Origin: Chloroflexota bacterium
Lineage (GTDB): Bacteria > Chloroflexota > Anaerolineae > Anaerolineales > E44-bin32
Reading direction: 5' to 3'
NCBI GenBank assembly: GCA_022561385.1
Contig: JADFRG010000008.1
Span: forward strand, 22,459-86,458
Length of the DNA: 64,000 nt
Shown here: piece after piece, positions 26,684-34,390 of the stretch
How the letters are laid out: the number at the start of each line of letters is the position of its first letter
Numbering within the stretch: the first letter of the stretch is position 1
Program-made: the position numbers and the translations under genes
The notes under the pieces: generated by a model
What the model was told of the DNA's origin: nothing
Databases searched by the model: none
What the model saw: the letters and a program-made list of their open reading frames with translations, nothing else

Positions 26684-28512
26684 GCGGCGGGTGGTCCCTC
26701 GTCTGGGGAAATCCGGATCTCCCGAGGGGGACGATCACCAGGTAGCTGAAAGCGGAATTCTACACGGCCCAGTTGAATATGATCGCCATGTTGCAGCCGG
26801 CGGCCAGATTTTGGCACAAGCTCGTAATTGATCCAACTCCCGGCGACACTGCCTTGGTCCCGCAGCAGATAATCGCCATCCGCCTGACGGATCAGCCGCG
26901 CATGCATCCGCTCGACAGATGGATCGTCCAAAACGATGGCGGCCAGAGATGCGTCTCTCCCGAGCACAACATCTACCCCGGTCAGCGGAATCGGGTCACC
27001 CGCCGGCCGCAGCGGGATTAACAGCGCCTCCGGTGGGGCAGCGCTTCGAAGCCGGGTGCGCTTGATCGGATTTAACCGGACTACGGCCGCCGGCTCCGGG
27101 AGCGCCGCCCGCCGAACAAGCGTCGTGAGACCAATCACAAGCACCATGCCGGCCACAATAACGGCCAGAACCGCCACCACCGAATCAAGTGCCGGGCGAA
27201 GGGCGGAGAACCCTTGCTCCGGCCTGGAAATCACTAGCTGGACCGGATGTTTGATCGTTTCCGCTTGCAGGCCGAGGGAATCCTCTACAAGGACGCGCAG
27301 GATATGGGGGCCGCTTTGACGGTACTCCGTAAGGTCCCATTCAAATCGATCGAACGGCGCTTCTCGCCGCACGTCAACAACTTCCTCGTCGACCAACAAT
27401 GAACTCCGCCGGATGCTGCGAACATGCCCATCCGGGAATGTGGTCAAGATCTGGAGATCGAAAGAGGTTGGGGAAATCGCCTCCAGCTCTATCTCCGGGT
27501 CATCCGTCTGTCGAATGATCTCGTTCGGCGGCTGGATAAATGCCACTTCGGGAGCTTGTACGTTGATTTCATAACGTACCGAAGATGAACTCGATTCAAA
27601 CTCGTCGTTGCTGACCTGGATCTGCAGCAAGTGGATCCCCGACGTATCTGCCCGGGAAGAGAACGTGACCTCGTATTGATACCGTTGATTCAAGATGCGA
27701 TCCGCGATGGCCTCTATGCCGCCATCAGGATCGAAAGCCAAAAACTGGCCGCCGGTGGAAGCCGCCAATTCTTTTAGCGTCTCAACTTCGGGAAGATCCA
27801 GGCCCTCCGGGCTGGAGAATAAGACCGGATAAATGGCGGTAGCAGAATCGCTGGCACGGGAGATCGCGTTCGCAAGGGGTAGATCCCGTGGGGTCTCGAT
27901 GAGGGGAGTCATGAATACCAGCGAGCTCGGAAGCGCTTCGGCCTCCAGAGGGTCATCGGAGAAATCGAGCGCTAACAACAGCAAATCGAAACCGGATATG
28001 CTCCCTTCAAAGGTGGGCTCCATTTGGTCCAGGACGGCCGCCAGCTCGGCGGCCGAACTGGAATGCTGGATGAGCAGACCGTCTGCGGTCAGCAGGCTGA
28101 GGTCGTCTACACCGATCAGGCTGTTATCCGGGTCGCGCCAATAATCGAGCAGTTCATCCTTGGCGTAGTCGAAGCGGGTTCGACCATGGGAGTCGCGCAC
28201 TCCCAGGCCAGGCGCAGTGTTGATGACGTAAACTTGTCGGGTTCCGACCAACACCTCTTCGACCACCAGGTCGTCCACCGGCCGGTCATCTTCAAGAATT
28301 CGAAAATTCTCGGCGCGAAGGCCGGGGATGCGCCGGCCCGCCTCATCTGAAACCCCTATCCGCAGGCTTATGGTCGGAAAGGCCTGCGTATTCGGCTCGG
28401 ATACGCTGAGAGAAGGTTGAAGCTGCACGGCGGGGCGGAGCGTTAGTACAAGGAGAAGGCCAAAATTCCCCCACCGGCGCCGGCTCAAAAATCGGCGCGC
28501 GGCTACTCCCAT
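26680..28512 (-). CDS. VWA-like extracellular domain, TM and cytoplasmic FHA domain
   Basis: Protein of 610 aa. An N-terminal hydrophobic signal (GNFGLLLVLTLRPA) is followed by an outer part resembling a von Willebrand A module in VWFA-related proteins: PTISLRIGVSDEAGRRIPGLRAENFRILEDDRPV, FDLLLLALDFSDDP and LKELAASTGGQFLAFDP. A usable MIDAS (DxSxS) is not evident. Then come Ig/Cadherin-like strands, a transmembrane helix near 440-465 (VVAVLAVIVAGMVLVIGLTTLV), and a C-terminal FHA domain (VVLGRDASLAAIVLDDPSVERMHARLIR, DQGSVAGSWINYELV) that binds phosphothreonine. It overlaps guaA by 10 nt upstream and the PP2C gene by 4 nt downstream. It may transmit envelope state to cytoplasmic phosphoproteins. 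Confidence 0.85.
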   Translation of the reverse strand: MGVAARRFLSRRRWGNFGLLLVLTLRPAVQLQPSLSVSEPNTQAFPTISLRIGVSDEAGRRIPGLRAENFRILEDDRPVDDLVVEEVLVGTRQVYVINTAPGLGVRDSHGRTRFDYAKDELLDYWRDPDNSLIGVDDLSLLTADGLLIQHSSSAAELAAVLDQMEPTFEGSISGFDLLLLALDFSDDPLEAEALPSSLVFMTPLIETPRDLPLANAISRASDSATAIYPVLFSSPEGLDLPEVETLKELAASTGGQFLAFDPDGGIEAIADRILNQRYQYEVTFSSRADTSGIHLLQIQVSNDEFESSSSSVRYEINVQAPEVAFIQPPNEIIRQTDDPEIELEAISPTSFDLQILTTFPDGHVRSIRRSSLLVDEEVVDVRREAPFDRFEWDLTEYRQSGPHILRVLVEDSLGLQAETIKHPVQLVISRPEQGFSALRPALDSVVAVLAVIVAGMVLVIGLTTLVRRAALPEPAAVVRLNPIKRTRLRSAAPPEALLIPLRPAGDPIPLTGVDVVLGRDASLAAIVLDDPSVERMHARLIRQADGDYLLRDQGSVAGSWINYELVPKSGRRLQHGDHIQLGRVEFRFQLPGDRPPREIRISPDEGPPAA

Positions 28513-30026
28513 TCGATGGTCGCGGGCGGCTTGCTCGTGATGTCGTAAACCACGCGATTGACTCCGGTGACCTCATTAACGATCCGACTGCTGATCCCTG
28601 CAAGCAGATCGTGCGGTAGTCGTGCCCAGTCCGCGGTCATGAAGTCCTCCGTTGTAACCACTCGCAGCGCGATCGTCTCGCCATAGGCTCGCCGGTCTCC
28701 CATCACACCCACCGAACGCACAGGCAACAGGACGGCAAATGCCTGGGCGGAGGTTTGTTGATGCGATTTCAATTCGTCCGTGAGAATTCGGTCCGCGGCA
28801 CGTAGGGCCGCGAGTCGAGCCGACGTGACCTCGCCCAAGCACCTTATTGCGAGGCCCGGGCCGGGGAACGGCTGGCGCTCAAGAACCTCCGCTGGCAAGT
28901 CAAGACCGCGGCCCAGCTCGCGGACTTCATCTTTGAAGAGCAACCGCAGGGGTTCAACGAGCGCGAAGTCCATGTCTGCGGGTAGACCGCCGACGTTGTG
29001 ATGGGTCTTGATCCGAGCCGAAACTTCACGATCCTTGCCGCTGGATTCGACGATATCCGGGTAGATTGTGCCTTGCACGAGAAATCGCGGAGGTTTTAGA
29101 GGCGCAGCCGCCTCTTCAAACAATCGAATGAAAAGTTCGCCGATGATTCGACGTTTCTGCTCGGGATCGGTAACACCTTCGAGGCTGGCCAGAAATTTAT
29201 CCGCGGCGTCAATTACCTGTAGCTGGTCATTTAGCAGCGGACCGAGGCTCGCCGAAACCATGGCCGATTCGCCGCTTCGGAGCAGTCCGGTGTCCACGAA
29301 CACACACTTCAGTCGTTCTCCCAGGGCCCGATAGGCCAACACGGACGCTACCGCGGAATCGACCCCTCCGCTTACCGCCGCGATTGCGCTTCCCTCGCCC
29401 ACCTGCTCCTGAATGTCCCGGATGGCTCTGGGAATATTAGATGAAGGAGACCAATCGGCCTTGGCCCCGCAAATGTCCACCGCGAATCGCCGCAATATTT
29501 CACCGCCACCCGGCGTGTGTTCTACCTCGGGGTGGAATTGCAGGCCATAAATCCGGGCAGTTGGATCCCCCATCGCCGCGTAGGGTGAATTATTCGAGCT
29601 AGCAATGACTTGAAATCCGCTGGGCAAAACCTCCACGCGGTCACCGTGCGACATCCAGACCGGCTGCGATCCAAGCTCAAGCAGGCCGTCTCCGTCCTCG
29701 ACGTGGATTTCCGCCACCCCATACTCGCGCGATTGGGCGGGAGCCACCTGGCCTCCCAGGGCCTCCGCCAGAGCCTGCATTCCGTAGCAGATTCCCAAGA
29801 TCGGTTGCCCCGATTCAAGAACGAATTCAGGAATCTTAGGCGCGTTTTCTTCATAGATTGAGGCCGGTCCGCCGGACAGGATGTAGCCTGAAGGGTTGAT
29901 GGACAGGACGTCTTCGGCGGGCGTGTCGTACGCAAAGAGTTCGCAGTAAACCCGAGCCTCGCGCACCCGGCGTGTGATCAGCTGTGAGGTTTGGGAGCCA
30001 AAGTCGATGACCGCAATGGTGTCCAT
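28503..30026 (-). CDS. guaA: GMP synthase (glutamine-hydrolysing)
   Basis: Enzyme of 507 aa converting XMP to GMP with ATP and glutamine. The class I glutamine amidotransferase part has nucleophile Cys80 in ILGICYGMQ and His165/Glu167 in LQFHPEVEH. The ATP-pyrophosphatase part has SGGVDS (219-224), and the C-terminal dimerisation part has PFPGPGLAIRCLGE and ends in ITSKPPATIEWE, the usual XMP-binding tail. Length is standard. It follows xpt by 9 bp, so two routes to GMP (from XMP and from xanthine or guanine salvage) are made together. Its end overlaps the FHA gene. Confidence 0.97.
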   Translation of the reverse strand: MDTIAVIDFGSQTSQLITRRVREARVYCELFAYDTPAEDVLSINPSGYILSGGPASIYEENAPKIPEFVLESGQPILGICYGMQALAEALGGQVAPAQSREYGVAEIHVEDGDGLLELGSQPVWMSHGDRVEVLPSGFQVIASSNNSPYAAMGDPTARIYGLQFHPEVEHTPGGGEILRRFAVDICGAKADWSPSSNIPRAIRDIQEQVGEGSAIAAVSGGVDSAVASVLAYRALGERLKCVFVDTGLLRSGESAMVSASLGPLLNDQLQVIDAADKFLASLEGVTDPEQKRRIIGELFIRLFEEAAAPLKPPRFLVQGTIYPDIVESSGKDREVSARIKTHHNVGGLPADMDFALVEPLRLLFKDEVRELGRGLDLPAEVLERQPFPGPGLAIRCLGEVTSARLAALRAADRILTDELKSHQQTSAQAFAVLLPVRSVGVMGDRRAYGETIALRVVTTEDFMTADWARLPHDLLAGISSRIVNEVTGVNRVVYDITSKPPATIEWE

Positions 30027-30035
30027 CAGGGGCGT

Positions 30036-30611
30036 TTATCTACCCTCGAAAACGATCTTGCCGTCGGTCATGTCGGTGATCACGGCCAGGGCTTCGATCG
30101 GTACCTCCAGCCGGCTCAGCAGGTCGCGCCCTCCCTCAAATCGCTTTTCTATCAAGGTGCCAATCCCCACCACCGTGGCTCCGGCTGCACTGGCCAACCG
30201 CACCAGTCCCATGATGGTCTGGCCCGAGGCAAGGAAGTCGTCGATGATCAACACCCTTTCCTCGCGGCCTAAATACTCGGGCGAGACGATGAGTTCGACC
30301 GTACGACCCTTCGTGTGCGAGGGTGCCAGCGTCATAAGGATCTGATCCGGCATCGTGATGGGTTTGGACTTCCGCGCGTAAACTACGGGCAATTCGAGTT
30401 CGGCTGCGGTGGTCAGGGCCGGTGCGATGCCTGAAATTTCGGCCGTCAGCACCTTCGTGGCGGCCGCCTCGCGAAAACGATCCGCGAGCTCCTTCCCACA
30501 CGCGACCATAAGGTGAGGATCGACCTGATGATTGATGAAGCCGTCGACCTTGAGGATGCCTCCGCCGAGGTTGACACCGTCTTTCAGGATTCGTTGTTCA
30601 AGGAGTTTCAC
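30036..30611 (-). CDS. xpt: Xanthine phosphoribosyltransferase
   Basis: Enzyme of 191 aa transferring phosphoribose from PRPP to xanthine (and some guanine). It aligns by eye with Bacillus Xpt from its first residues: KLLEQRILKDGVNLGGGILKVDGFINHQVDP. The PRPP loop is VLIIDDFLASGQT and VVYARKSKPITM is the second conserved strand. I chose GTG 30611 because the longer frame to 30746 adds 45 residues without similarity and would cross the promoter. A promoter (TTGGCG-N17-TAAAAT, 30666-30638) fits a short leader. No purine riboswitch is seen in this leader, unlike Bacillus. guaA follows 9 bp later. Confidence 0.93.
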   Translation of the reverse strand: MKLLEQRILKDGVNLGGGILKVDGFINHQVDPHLMVACGKELADRFREAAATKVLTAEISGIAPALTTAAELELPVVYARKSKPITMPDQILMTLAPSHTKGRTVELIVSPEYLGREERVLIIDDFLASGQTIMGLVRLASAAGATVVGIGTLIEKRFEGGRDLLSRLEVPIEALAVITDMTDGKIVFEGR

Positions 30612-30637
30612 GTTATTTATCGCGGTGGGAACGCTCG

Positions 30638-30666
30638 ATTTTACAACCGGCGGGGGGCTCCGCCAA
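30638..30666 (-). promoter_or_regulatory. Promoter TTGGCG-N17-TAAAAT of xpt-guaA operon
   Basis: On the minus strand -35 TTGGCG is at 30666-30661 and -10 TAAAAT at 30643-30638 with a 17-bp spacer. Transcription would start near 30631, about 20 nt before GTG 30611. Confidence 0.6.
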
Positions 30667-30699
30667 GCCCGGTGCAGAATCCGACGGTGCGCGGACCGC

Positions 30700-30728
30700 T
30701 TGACATAGAACGGATGTTCCGCTAGAAT
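30700..30728 (+). promoter_or_regulatory. lexA promoter TTGACA-N17-TAGAAT
   Basis: A near-consensus sigma-70 promoter: TTGACA (30700-30705), 17-bp spacer, TAGAAT (30723-30728). The spacer contains the SOS operator, so LexA binding would block RNA polymerase. Confidence 0.85.
30708..30719. promoter_or_regulatory. LexA operator (SOS box) GAACGGATGTTC
   Basis: GAAC-N4-GTTC is a perfect match to the Bacillus-type SOS box and lies between the -35 and -10 of lexA, implying autorepression. A weaker half-matching copy, GAACAAGCGTGC, lies just downstream at 30731-30742. Confidence 0.85.
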
Positions 30729-30739
30729 AAGAACAAGCG

Positions 30740-30764
30740 TGCGCAATTCCGCGCGAATCGCGCA
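30740..30764 (+). promoter_or_regulatory. Inverted repeat in the lexA leader
   Basis: TGCGCAATTC (30740-30749) and GAATCGCGCA (30755-30764) pair at 9 of 10 positions around CGCGC, ending directly before the AAGGAGGT ribosome site. It could form an RNA hairpin next to the start region or be a second protein-binding site. Confidence 0.5.
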
Positions 30765-30775
30765 AGGAGGTTGGA

Positions 30776-31426
30776 ATGGCTCGCGGCAAGCTTTCAGATC
30801 GCCAACGCAAGATTCTCGATTTCATTCGGATGTTCGGTCTTCAGAGTGGGTATCCACCATCGATTCGCGAGATCGGAAAGGCGGTGGGTATCTCCTCGAC
30901 ATCGGTTGTGAATTACAACTTGAACCGGCTGGTCGAACAGGGGCATTTGGATCGAGACCAAAATGTCTCGCGCGGCCTTCGGTTGACAGAGAAAATCTCT
31001 TCGCAGGTGAACGCTATCATACGCATACCCCTGGTGGGTCGGATCTTTGCGAGTGAGCCGGTGCCAGTTCCGGGGACCGATTCTCCGATGTTTGGGTCGG
31101 ATGAAGCCATAGAGATCACGGAGGGTTTGCTCAGCTCCACGGAAGACCTCTTCGCCCTTGAGGTGAAAGGGGACTCGATGATCGATGCCATGATCAGCGA
31201 GGGCGATATAGTGGTTATGCAGCGGAGGTCGGAATGGTCCAATGGGGACTTGGTGGCGGTGTGGCTGAAAGACAAGGAAGAGACCACGCTAAAACATATC
31301 TATCGCGAAGGTGACACCGTGCGACTGCAACCTGCCAATCCCACCATGGAGCCGATCATCATCAAGGACCCGGAGAACCTCGAGGTTCAGGGCAAAGTAA
31401 TGCTGGTCGTGCGGCAGCTGAGCTAA
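30776..31426 (+). CDS. lexA: LexA repressor
   Basis: SOS repressor of 216 aa. The winged-helix DNA-binding part (1-70) has LSDRQRKILDFI, GYPPSIREIGKAVGISSTSVVNYNLNRL and the LexA-typical QGHLDRDQNVSRGLRL. The C-terminal S24 autoprotease has Ser134 (VKGDSMIDAMI) and Lys173 (ETTLKHIYREG). At the expected self-cleavage place, normally Ala-Gly before a Glu-Pro, this protein has Phe91-Ala92-Ser93-Glu94-Pro95, so the bond would be Ala-Ser. RBS AAGGAGGT is strong, 6 nt before ATG 30776. The promoter holds a perfect SOS box. A Rho-independent terminator follows. Confidence 0.95.
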   Translation: MARGKLSDRQRKILDFIRMFGLQSGYPPSIREIGKAVGISSTSVVNYNLNRLVEQGHLDRDQNVSRGLRLTEKISSQVNAIIRIPLVGRIFASEPVPVPGTDSPMFGSDEAIEITEGLLSSTEDLFALEVKGDSMIDAMISEGDIVVMQRRSEWSNGDLVAVWLKDKEETTLKHIYREGDTVRLQPANPTMEPIIIKDPENLEVQGKVMLVVRQLS

Positions 31427-31461
31427 AATCAAGCGGCACCAGCCCAGTATGGTCACATTTT

Positions 31462-31494
31462 ACCCGGCGACTACGAGTCGCCGGGTATCTTTTT
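31462..31494 (+). terminator. lexA terminator
   Basis: ACCCGGCGACT (31462-31472) pairs perfectly with AGTCGCCGGGT (31476-31486) around ACG, followed by ATCTTTTT. Confidence 0.9.
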
Positions 31495-31566
31495 CGGAAG
31501 GATCCCATCCAAGGAATGGGTGCCTGGAATTGAATACCAGGGTCCGTCTGCGGTCCGGTGCAGTAG

Positions 31567-32355
31567 TCAGGTATTGGAGGCCAGTTCGGCCTGTGTCCGG
31601 GCGATGTCTAGCTCGAGCTCCCTGGCAATCTGACCCAGCAGGTCCTGGCCAGATTGTCGAGCCATGCTCACCTCGAGCTGAAGTCGAGCCAGAGCTGAAT
31701 TAACAAGTTCATCCAGCTGCCGAGTGAGTTTCTGAATAACTTGGTCGAGCCTCAGAACCTCACTCGATAATTGCGCCAAGGTCTCCGCTCGAGACTGGAC
31801 CATCGCCCGGACCGGACGATCTGGCTTTTGCTGCAGCTCGAGAAGAGCCTCGAGGTCATGTTTCTGGTACGCCGCGTTGACTGCGGCCATCATCGACTCG
31901 CGCCACTCTTTTTCCTGTGAATCCGTGGTTAAATCCGGATGAAAGCGCTTGGCTAGCTCCCGGTACAGCGTCTTGAGCTCAGAGTCATCCGGCCGGGGGC
32001 TTGTACGGGGCGGTGCAATCGGCGACTCGCTGCGTGTCCAAGCTCGCTCAAATTGACGGACAACATCGGGCGCTTCCTCCAGATTTTTTCCCCACTGCGC
32101 GCGCCGCTCGGAAGCGTGTCGCGATTCGCTGAGCTGGGCACGAAGGCCGGTCAGCTGCCGTTCGAGCGGCCGGATACGCCTTCCGAGCTCCCTCTCAAAT
32201 TGTTCTAACGATACGCGCAGGTCGAAGAGTTCGAGCTCCAGATCGGCTACCGCCTCCTGTCGCTCGGAGATATTGGCCCGCAGAGTTCTAAGCTCGGGAT
32301 CTCTAGCATCTCGGATCGTACTAGAAAGCGAGGAGCGATTGCGGCGGCCGAACAT
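31567..32355 (-). CDS. Coiled-coil protein with J-domain-like segment
   Basis: Protein of 262 aa. Residues about 20-75 and 190-260 are heptad-rich and highly charged (LELELFDLRVSLEQFERELGRR; LRLDQVIQKLTRQLDELV), likely coiled coils. Between them lies a DnaJ-like helix-HPD-helix: LKTLYRELAKRFHPDLTTDSQEKEWRESMMAAVNAAY, with the HPD tripeptide needed to stimulate Hsp70. A true J domain is about 70 aa and here only helices II-III are clear, so a cochaperone role is likely but not sure. A -10 TACAAT (32368-32363 on this strand) ends 7 nt before the ATG with no Shine-Dalgarno, suggesting a leaderless message. It converges on lexA. Confidence 0.8.
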   Translation of the reverse strand: MFGRRNRSSLSSTIRDARDPELRTLRANISERQEAVADLELELFDLRVSLEQFERELGRRIRPLERQLTGLRAQLSESRHASERRAQWGKNLEEAPDVVRQFERAWTRSESPIAPPRTSPRPDDSELKTLYRELAKRFHPDLTTDSQEKEWRESMMAAVNAAYQKHDLEALLELQQKPDRPVRAMVQSRAETLAQLSSEVLRLDQVIQKLTRQLDELVNSALARLQLEVSMARQSGQDLLGQIARELELDIARTQAELASNT

Positions 32356-32362
32356 CGGTTGG

Positions 32363-32368
32363 ATTGTA
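32363..32368 (-). promoter_or_regulatory. -10 (TACAAT) of the J-domain gene
   Basis: TACAAT on the minus strand ends 7 nt before ATG 32355. It has the same short spacing as in uvrC and rarA. Confidence 0.45.
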
Positions 32369-32490
32369 CACGAAGCGTTTGCCCACGATCGTTGGCGAGA
32401 TTTGCGTCAGGCGATCTGCCTCAACGCCGCGGAAGGCCTCTCGAATTGGATGCGGGCCGTTGCCTGAAGGCTCTCCTGGACCCGCTCTGG

Positions 32491-32496
32491 TATACT
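32491..32496 (+). promoter_or_regulatory. -10 (TATACT) of tRNA-Pro
   Basis: TATACT ends 9 nt before the tRNA 5' end. No good -35 is seen at normal spacing. Confidence 0.4.
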
Positions 32497-32505
32497 CGTC
32501 GCCGC

Positions 32506-32581
32506 CGGGGTGTGGCGCAGTCGGAAGCGCGCCGCGTTTGGGACGCGGAGGTCGGCGGTTCAAGTCCGCCCACCCCGACCA
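32506..32581 (+). tRNA. tRNA-Pro (TGG)
   Basis: Full cloverleaf of 76 nt. The acceptor pairs CGGGGTG with CACCCCG, discriminator A, and CCA is encoded (32579-32581). The anticodon loop is TTTGGGA, anticodon TGG. The T-arm carries GGTTCAAGTCC. Confidence 0.96.
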
Positions 32582-32641
32582 GCTCAGCAACCCTCCGATA
32601 CAACCTACTTATCTGCCATCTACCTATTACGATAGGGTGTA

Positions 32642-32965
32642 ATGCGCGGCAAACGGACGAATATCTCGAAGGCCAAAGTCGATCTAGTGCTGGTCGATGC
32701 CCGTTATGAGCGGGATACTGGAAGACTGGTGTTTGCTCGCGGTTACGCACGGACCGGGCAGGTGTGGACGGACATCAAGCTGTTTGACCGCGCAAGCCTC
32801 GTCGCGGACCTGGAGAAAGGCCAGAAAGTTGTGACGGGTCGGAACTCGGAACTGTCCGGTGACTTCGAAGACCTGTCTCCGGTCTATTTCGGCCCAGAAC
32901 AGCAGCTCCTCGCCGGAGGTGAGAGCGAGCACGACGGTGACGATCTGAAGCTTCCGATCCTTTGA
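32642..32965 (+). CDS. Small conserved-looking hypothetical protein
   Basis: Open frame of 107 aa that I do not recognise. It is basic at the start (MRGKRTNISKAKVDLVLVDARYERD), then has alternating hydrophobic strands (GRLVFARGYARTGQVWTDIKLFDRASLVADLEKGQKVVTG), suggesting a compact beta domain, and an acidic tail (ESEHDGDD). It fills the space between two tRNA genes on the same strand. A TACGAT hexamer ends 8 nt before the ATG, like other leaderless starts here. Codon use and strand agree with its neighbours, so I think it is real, with unknown function. Confidence 0.65.
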   Translation: MRGKRTNISKAKVDLVLVDARYERDTGRLVFARGYARTGQVWTDIKLFDRASLVADLEKGQKVVTGRNSELSGDFEDLSPVYFGPEQQLLAGGESEHDGDDLKLPIL

Positions 32966-33030
32966 AGAGTGATCGCAGCCGGGCTCACGGGTCCAGTTGC
33001 CGAGCAAAATCCGTGGATCGGGCCCCGTGG

Positions 33031-33036
33031 TAGAAT
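33031..33036 (+). promoter_or_regulatory. -10 (TAGAAT) of the tRNA-Gly/tRNA-CAT pair
   Basis: TAGAAT ends 23 nt before tRNA-Gly. The -35 is not clear. Both tRNAs precede one terminator, so they are probably one transcript. Confidence 0.4.
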
Positions 33037-33059
33037 GCCCGCGCAACTTCCCCCTCCAA

Positions 33060-33134
33060 GCGGGCATAGCTCAGGTGGTAGAGCGCGGGCCTTCCAAGCC
33101 CGATGCACGGGTTCGAACCCCGTTGCCCGCTCCA
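33060..33134 (+). tRNA. tRNA-Gly (TCC)
   Basis: Cloverleaf of 75 nt. The acceptor pairs GCGGGCA with TGCCCGC, the anticodon stem CGGGC/GCCCG encloses CTTCCAA (anticodon TCC), the T-arm has GGGTTCGAACCCC, and CCA is encoded. Confidence 0.96.
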
Positions 33135-33145
33135 TTCAATGGAAA

Positions 33146-33221
33146 GGGCCCGTAGCTCAGTGGTTAGAGCGGCCGGCTCATAACCGGTTGGTCGCAGGTT
33201 CGATCCCTGCCGGGCCCACCA
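33146..33221 (+). tRNA. tRNA with CAT anticodon (elongator Met or Ile2)
   Basis: Cloverleaf of 76 nt. The acceptor pairs GGGCCCG with CGGGCCC, the anticodon loop is CTCATAA, and CCA is encoded. It lacks the three-GC anticodon stem and 1-72 mismatch of initiator tRNA. Elongator Met and lysidine-modified Ile2 cannot be separated safely by eye; the TTGGTCGC variable region recalls E. coli tRNA-Ile2. Confidence 0.92.
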
Positions 33222-33225
33222 AATA

Positions 33226-33250
33226 CCCGCCTGCTGGCGGGCGTTTTATT
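33226..33250 (+). terminator. Terminator of the tRNA pair
   Basis: CCCGCC (33226-33231) pairs with GGCGGG (33236-33241) around TGCT, followed by CGTTTTATT. Confidence 0.8.
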
Positions 33251-33343
33251 CCCCATTCGCGCCGTTAAGAAATTTGCTCGCCCATAGGAGTCAAGGGGAC
33301 TTGGAAATTCGGCACCAAGTATGCGAATATAATCGAACATTCG

Positions 33344-33349
33344 TAAAAT
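33344..33349 (+). promoter_or_regulatory. -10 (TAAAAT) of the second PP2C gene
   Basis: TAAAAT ends 6 nt before ATG 33356, predicting a leaderless start. A better hexamer, TATAAT at 33328-33333, would instead give a leader of about 16 nt, so two starts are possible. Confidence 0.4.
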
Positions 33350-33355
33350 CAGCGC

Positions 33356-34279
33356 ATGGATGAAGAGAAAGAAGGCATGGGTTTGTTCGAGCGCCTGGCC
33401 AGGTGGATTAAAGGCTCGAAAGCGGAACCGGGGCCGAATGCCGATCTGGCCGATACTGCGCCGCTGACTTTGGGTAATCCGGATCAGATCCCGACTGGAA
33501 AGATCCGGGAGAGCCTTGAAGCCGGAAGCGCCCAGTCAGTGGGTCTCGAGCGTGAGAACAACGAGGATTCAGTTTTCACGATGTATGGGGCTTCATATGG
33601 TGAGGATGCGCTCCCGGAATTTGGTCTCTTTTGCGTGGCGGATGGAGCGGGGGGACTGGGATATGGGGAGCTGGCAAGCTCGATTGCGTTGCGGGCGGTG
33701 ATCAGCAGCTTGATGGAGAACGCGGTGCTTAGCGCGCTGCAACTCGAAGATACCGATCCACAACCGAGTATTGAGGACATTGCACGACAGGCCATCGAAC
33801 ATGCCAATCGGGAGGTCATTAACTCTGCCAACGGTGGAGTAACAACCCTGACCGTGGCGATGATCCTCAACGGGCAGATGGTTATCGGCCACGTGGGCGA
33901 CAGCCGAGCGTACCTGGTTGAAAATGGCAAGCCGCGGCTGCTGACCCGTGACCACTCCTACTCATGGCGTCTGGTCGAGATTGGGCAGATTACTGTTGAA
34001 GAAGCAATGGAGCATCCGAAGCGAAACCAACTGTGGAACGCGGTGGGGCAGGGCAATAACTTGGCGATCGAAGTGGATGTGTATCCGGAGCCGCACGGCG
34101 GTTTCCTGCTGCTGTGCTCGGATGGCCTCTGGGGAGAGGTGCCCGAAAGCGAGCTGAGTTCGGTGATAACCTCGTTCGACGAGCCGAACGAAGCCTGCGA
34201 GGAACTCGTGCGGGTGGCCAACGCCGCCGGTGGGCCGGACAACATCACCGCCTTGCTGGTGGCCTTCCCCGGAATTTGA
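33356..34279 (+). CDS. PP2C-family protein phosphatase (cytosolic)
   Basis: Second PP2C phosphatase, 307 aa, without a membrane anchor. Metal motifs are intact: LERENNEDSVF, FCVADGAGGLGYGE, TTLTVAMI, GHVGDSRAYLVENG, LLCSDGLWGEV and AAGGPDNITALLVAF. An N-terminal extension of about 55 residues (GLFERLARWIKGSKAEPGPNA...) precedes the fold, starting with an amphipathic helix that could touch the membrane. It differs clearly from the anchored PP2C at 25751-26683, so the window encodes two active phosphatases plus one degenerate copy. No kinase is adjacent. Downstream lies the structured region at 34391-34570. Confidence 0.93.
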   Translation: MDEEKEGMGLFERLARWIKGSKAEPGPNADLADTAPLTLGNPDQIPTGKIRESLEAGSAQSVGLERENNEDSVFTMYGASYGEDALPEFGLFCVADGAGGLGYGELASSIALRAVISSLMENAVLSALQLEDTDPQPSIEDIARQAIEHANREVINSANGGVTTLTVAMILNGQMVIGHVGDSRAYLVENGKPRLLTRDHSYSWRLVEIGQITVEEAMEHPKRNQLWNAVGQGNNLAIEVDVYPEPHGGFLLLCSDGLWGEVPESELSSVITSFDEPNEACEELVRVANAAGGPDNITALLVAFPGI

Positions 34280-34390
34280 GGTCAGCCCCCGAGGACACGG
34301 CATACGAGCCGGATCGGAATCTCACCGGTCTCGGGCTGAATGACGAAGTATTAGCGGAACCCCCCCCATTTTTTATTTGAGCCTTTAACA

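Noticed and set aside
30612-30700. Purine riboswitch in front of xpt
   Set aside because: In Bacillus this gene has one, but here the leader is about 20 nt and none of the conserved loops is present.
33146-33221. Initiator tRNA-fMet
   Set aside because: It has the CAT anticodon but lacks the three G-C pairs in the anticodon stem and the 1-72 mismatch.
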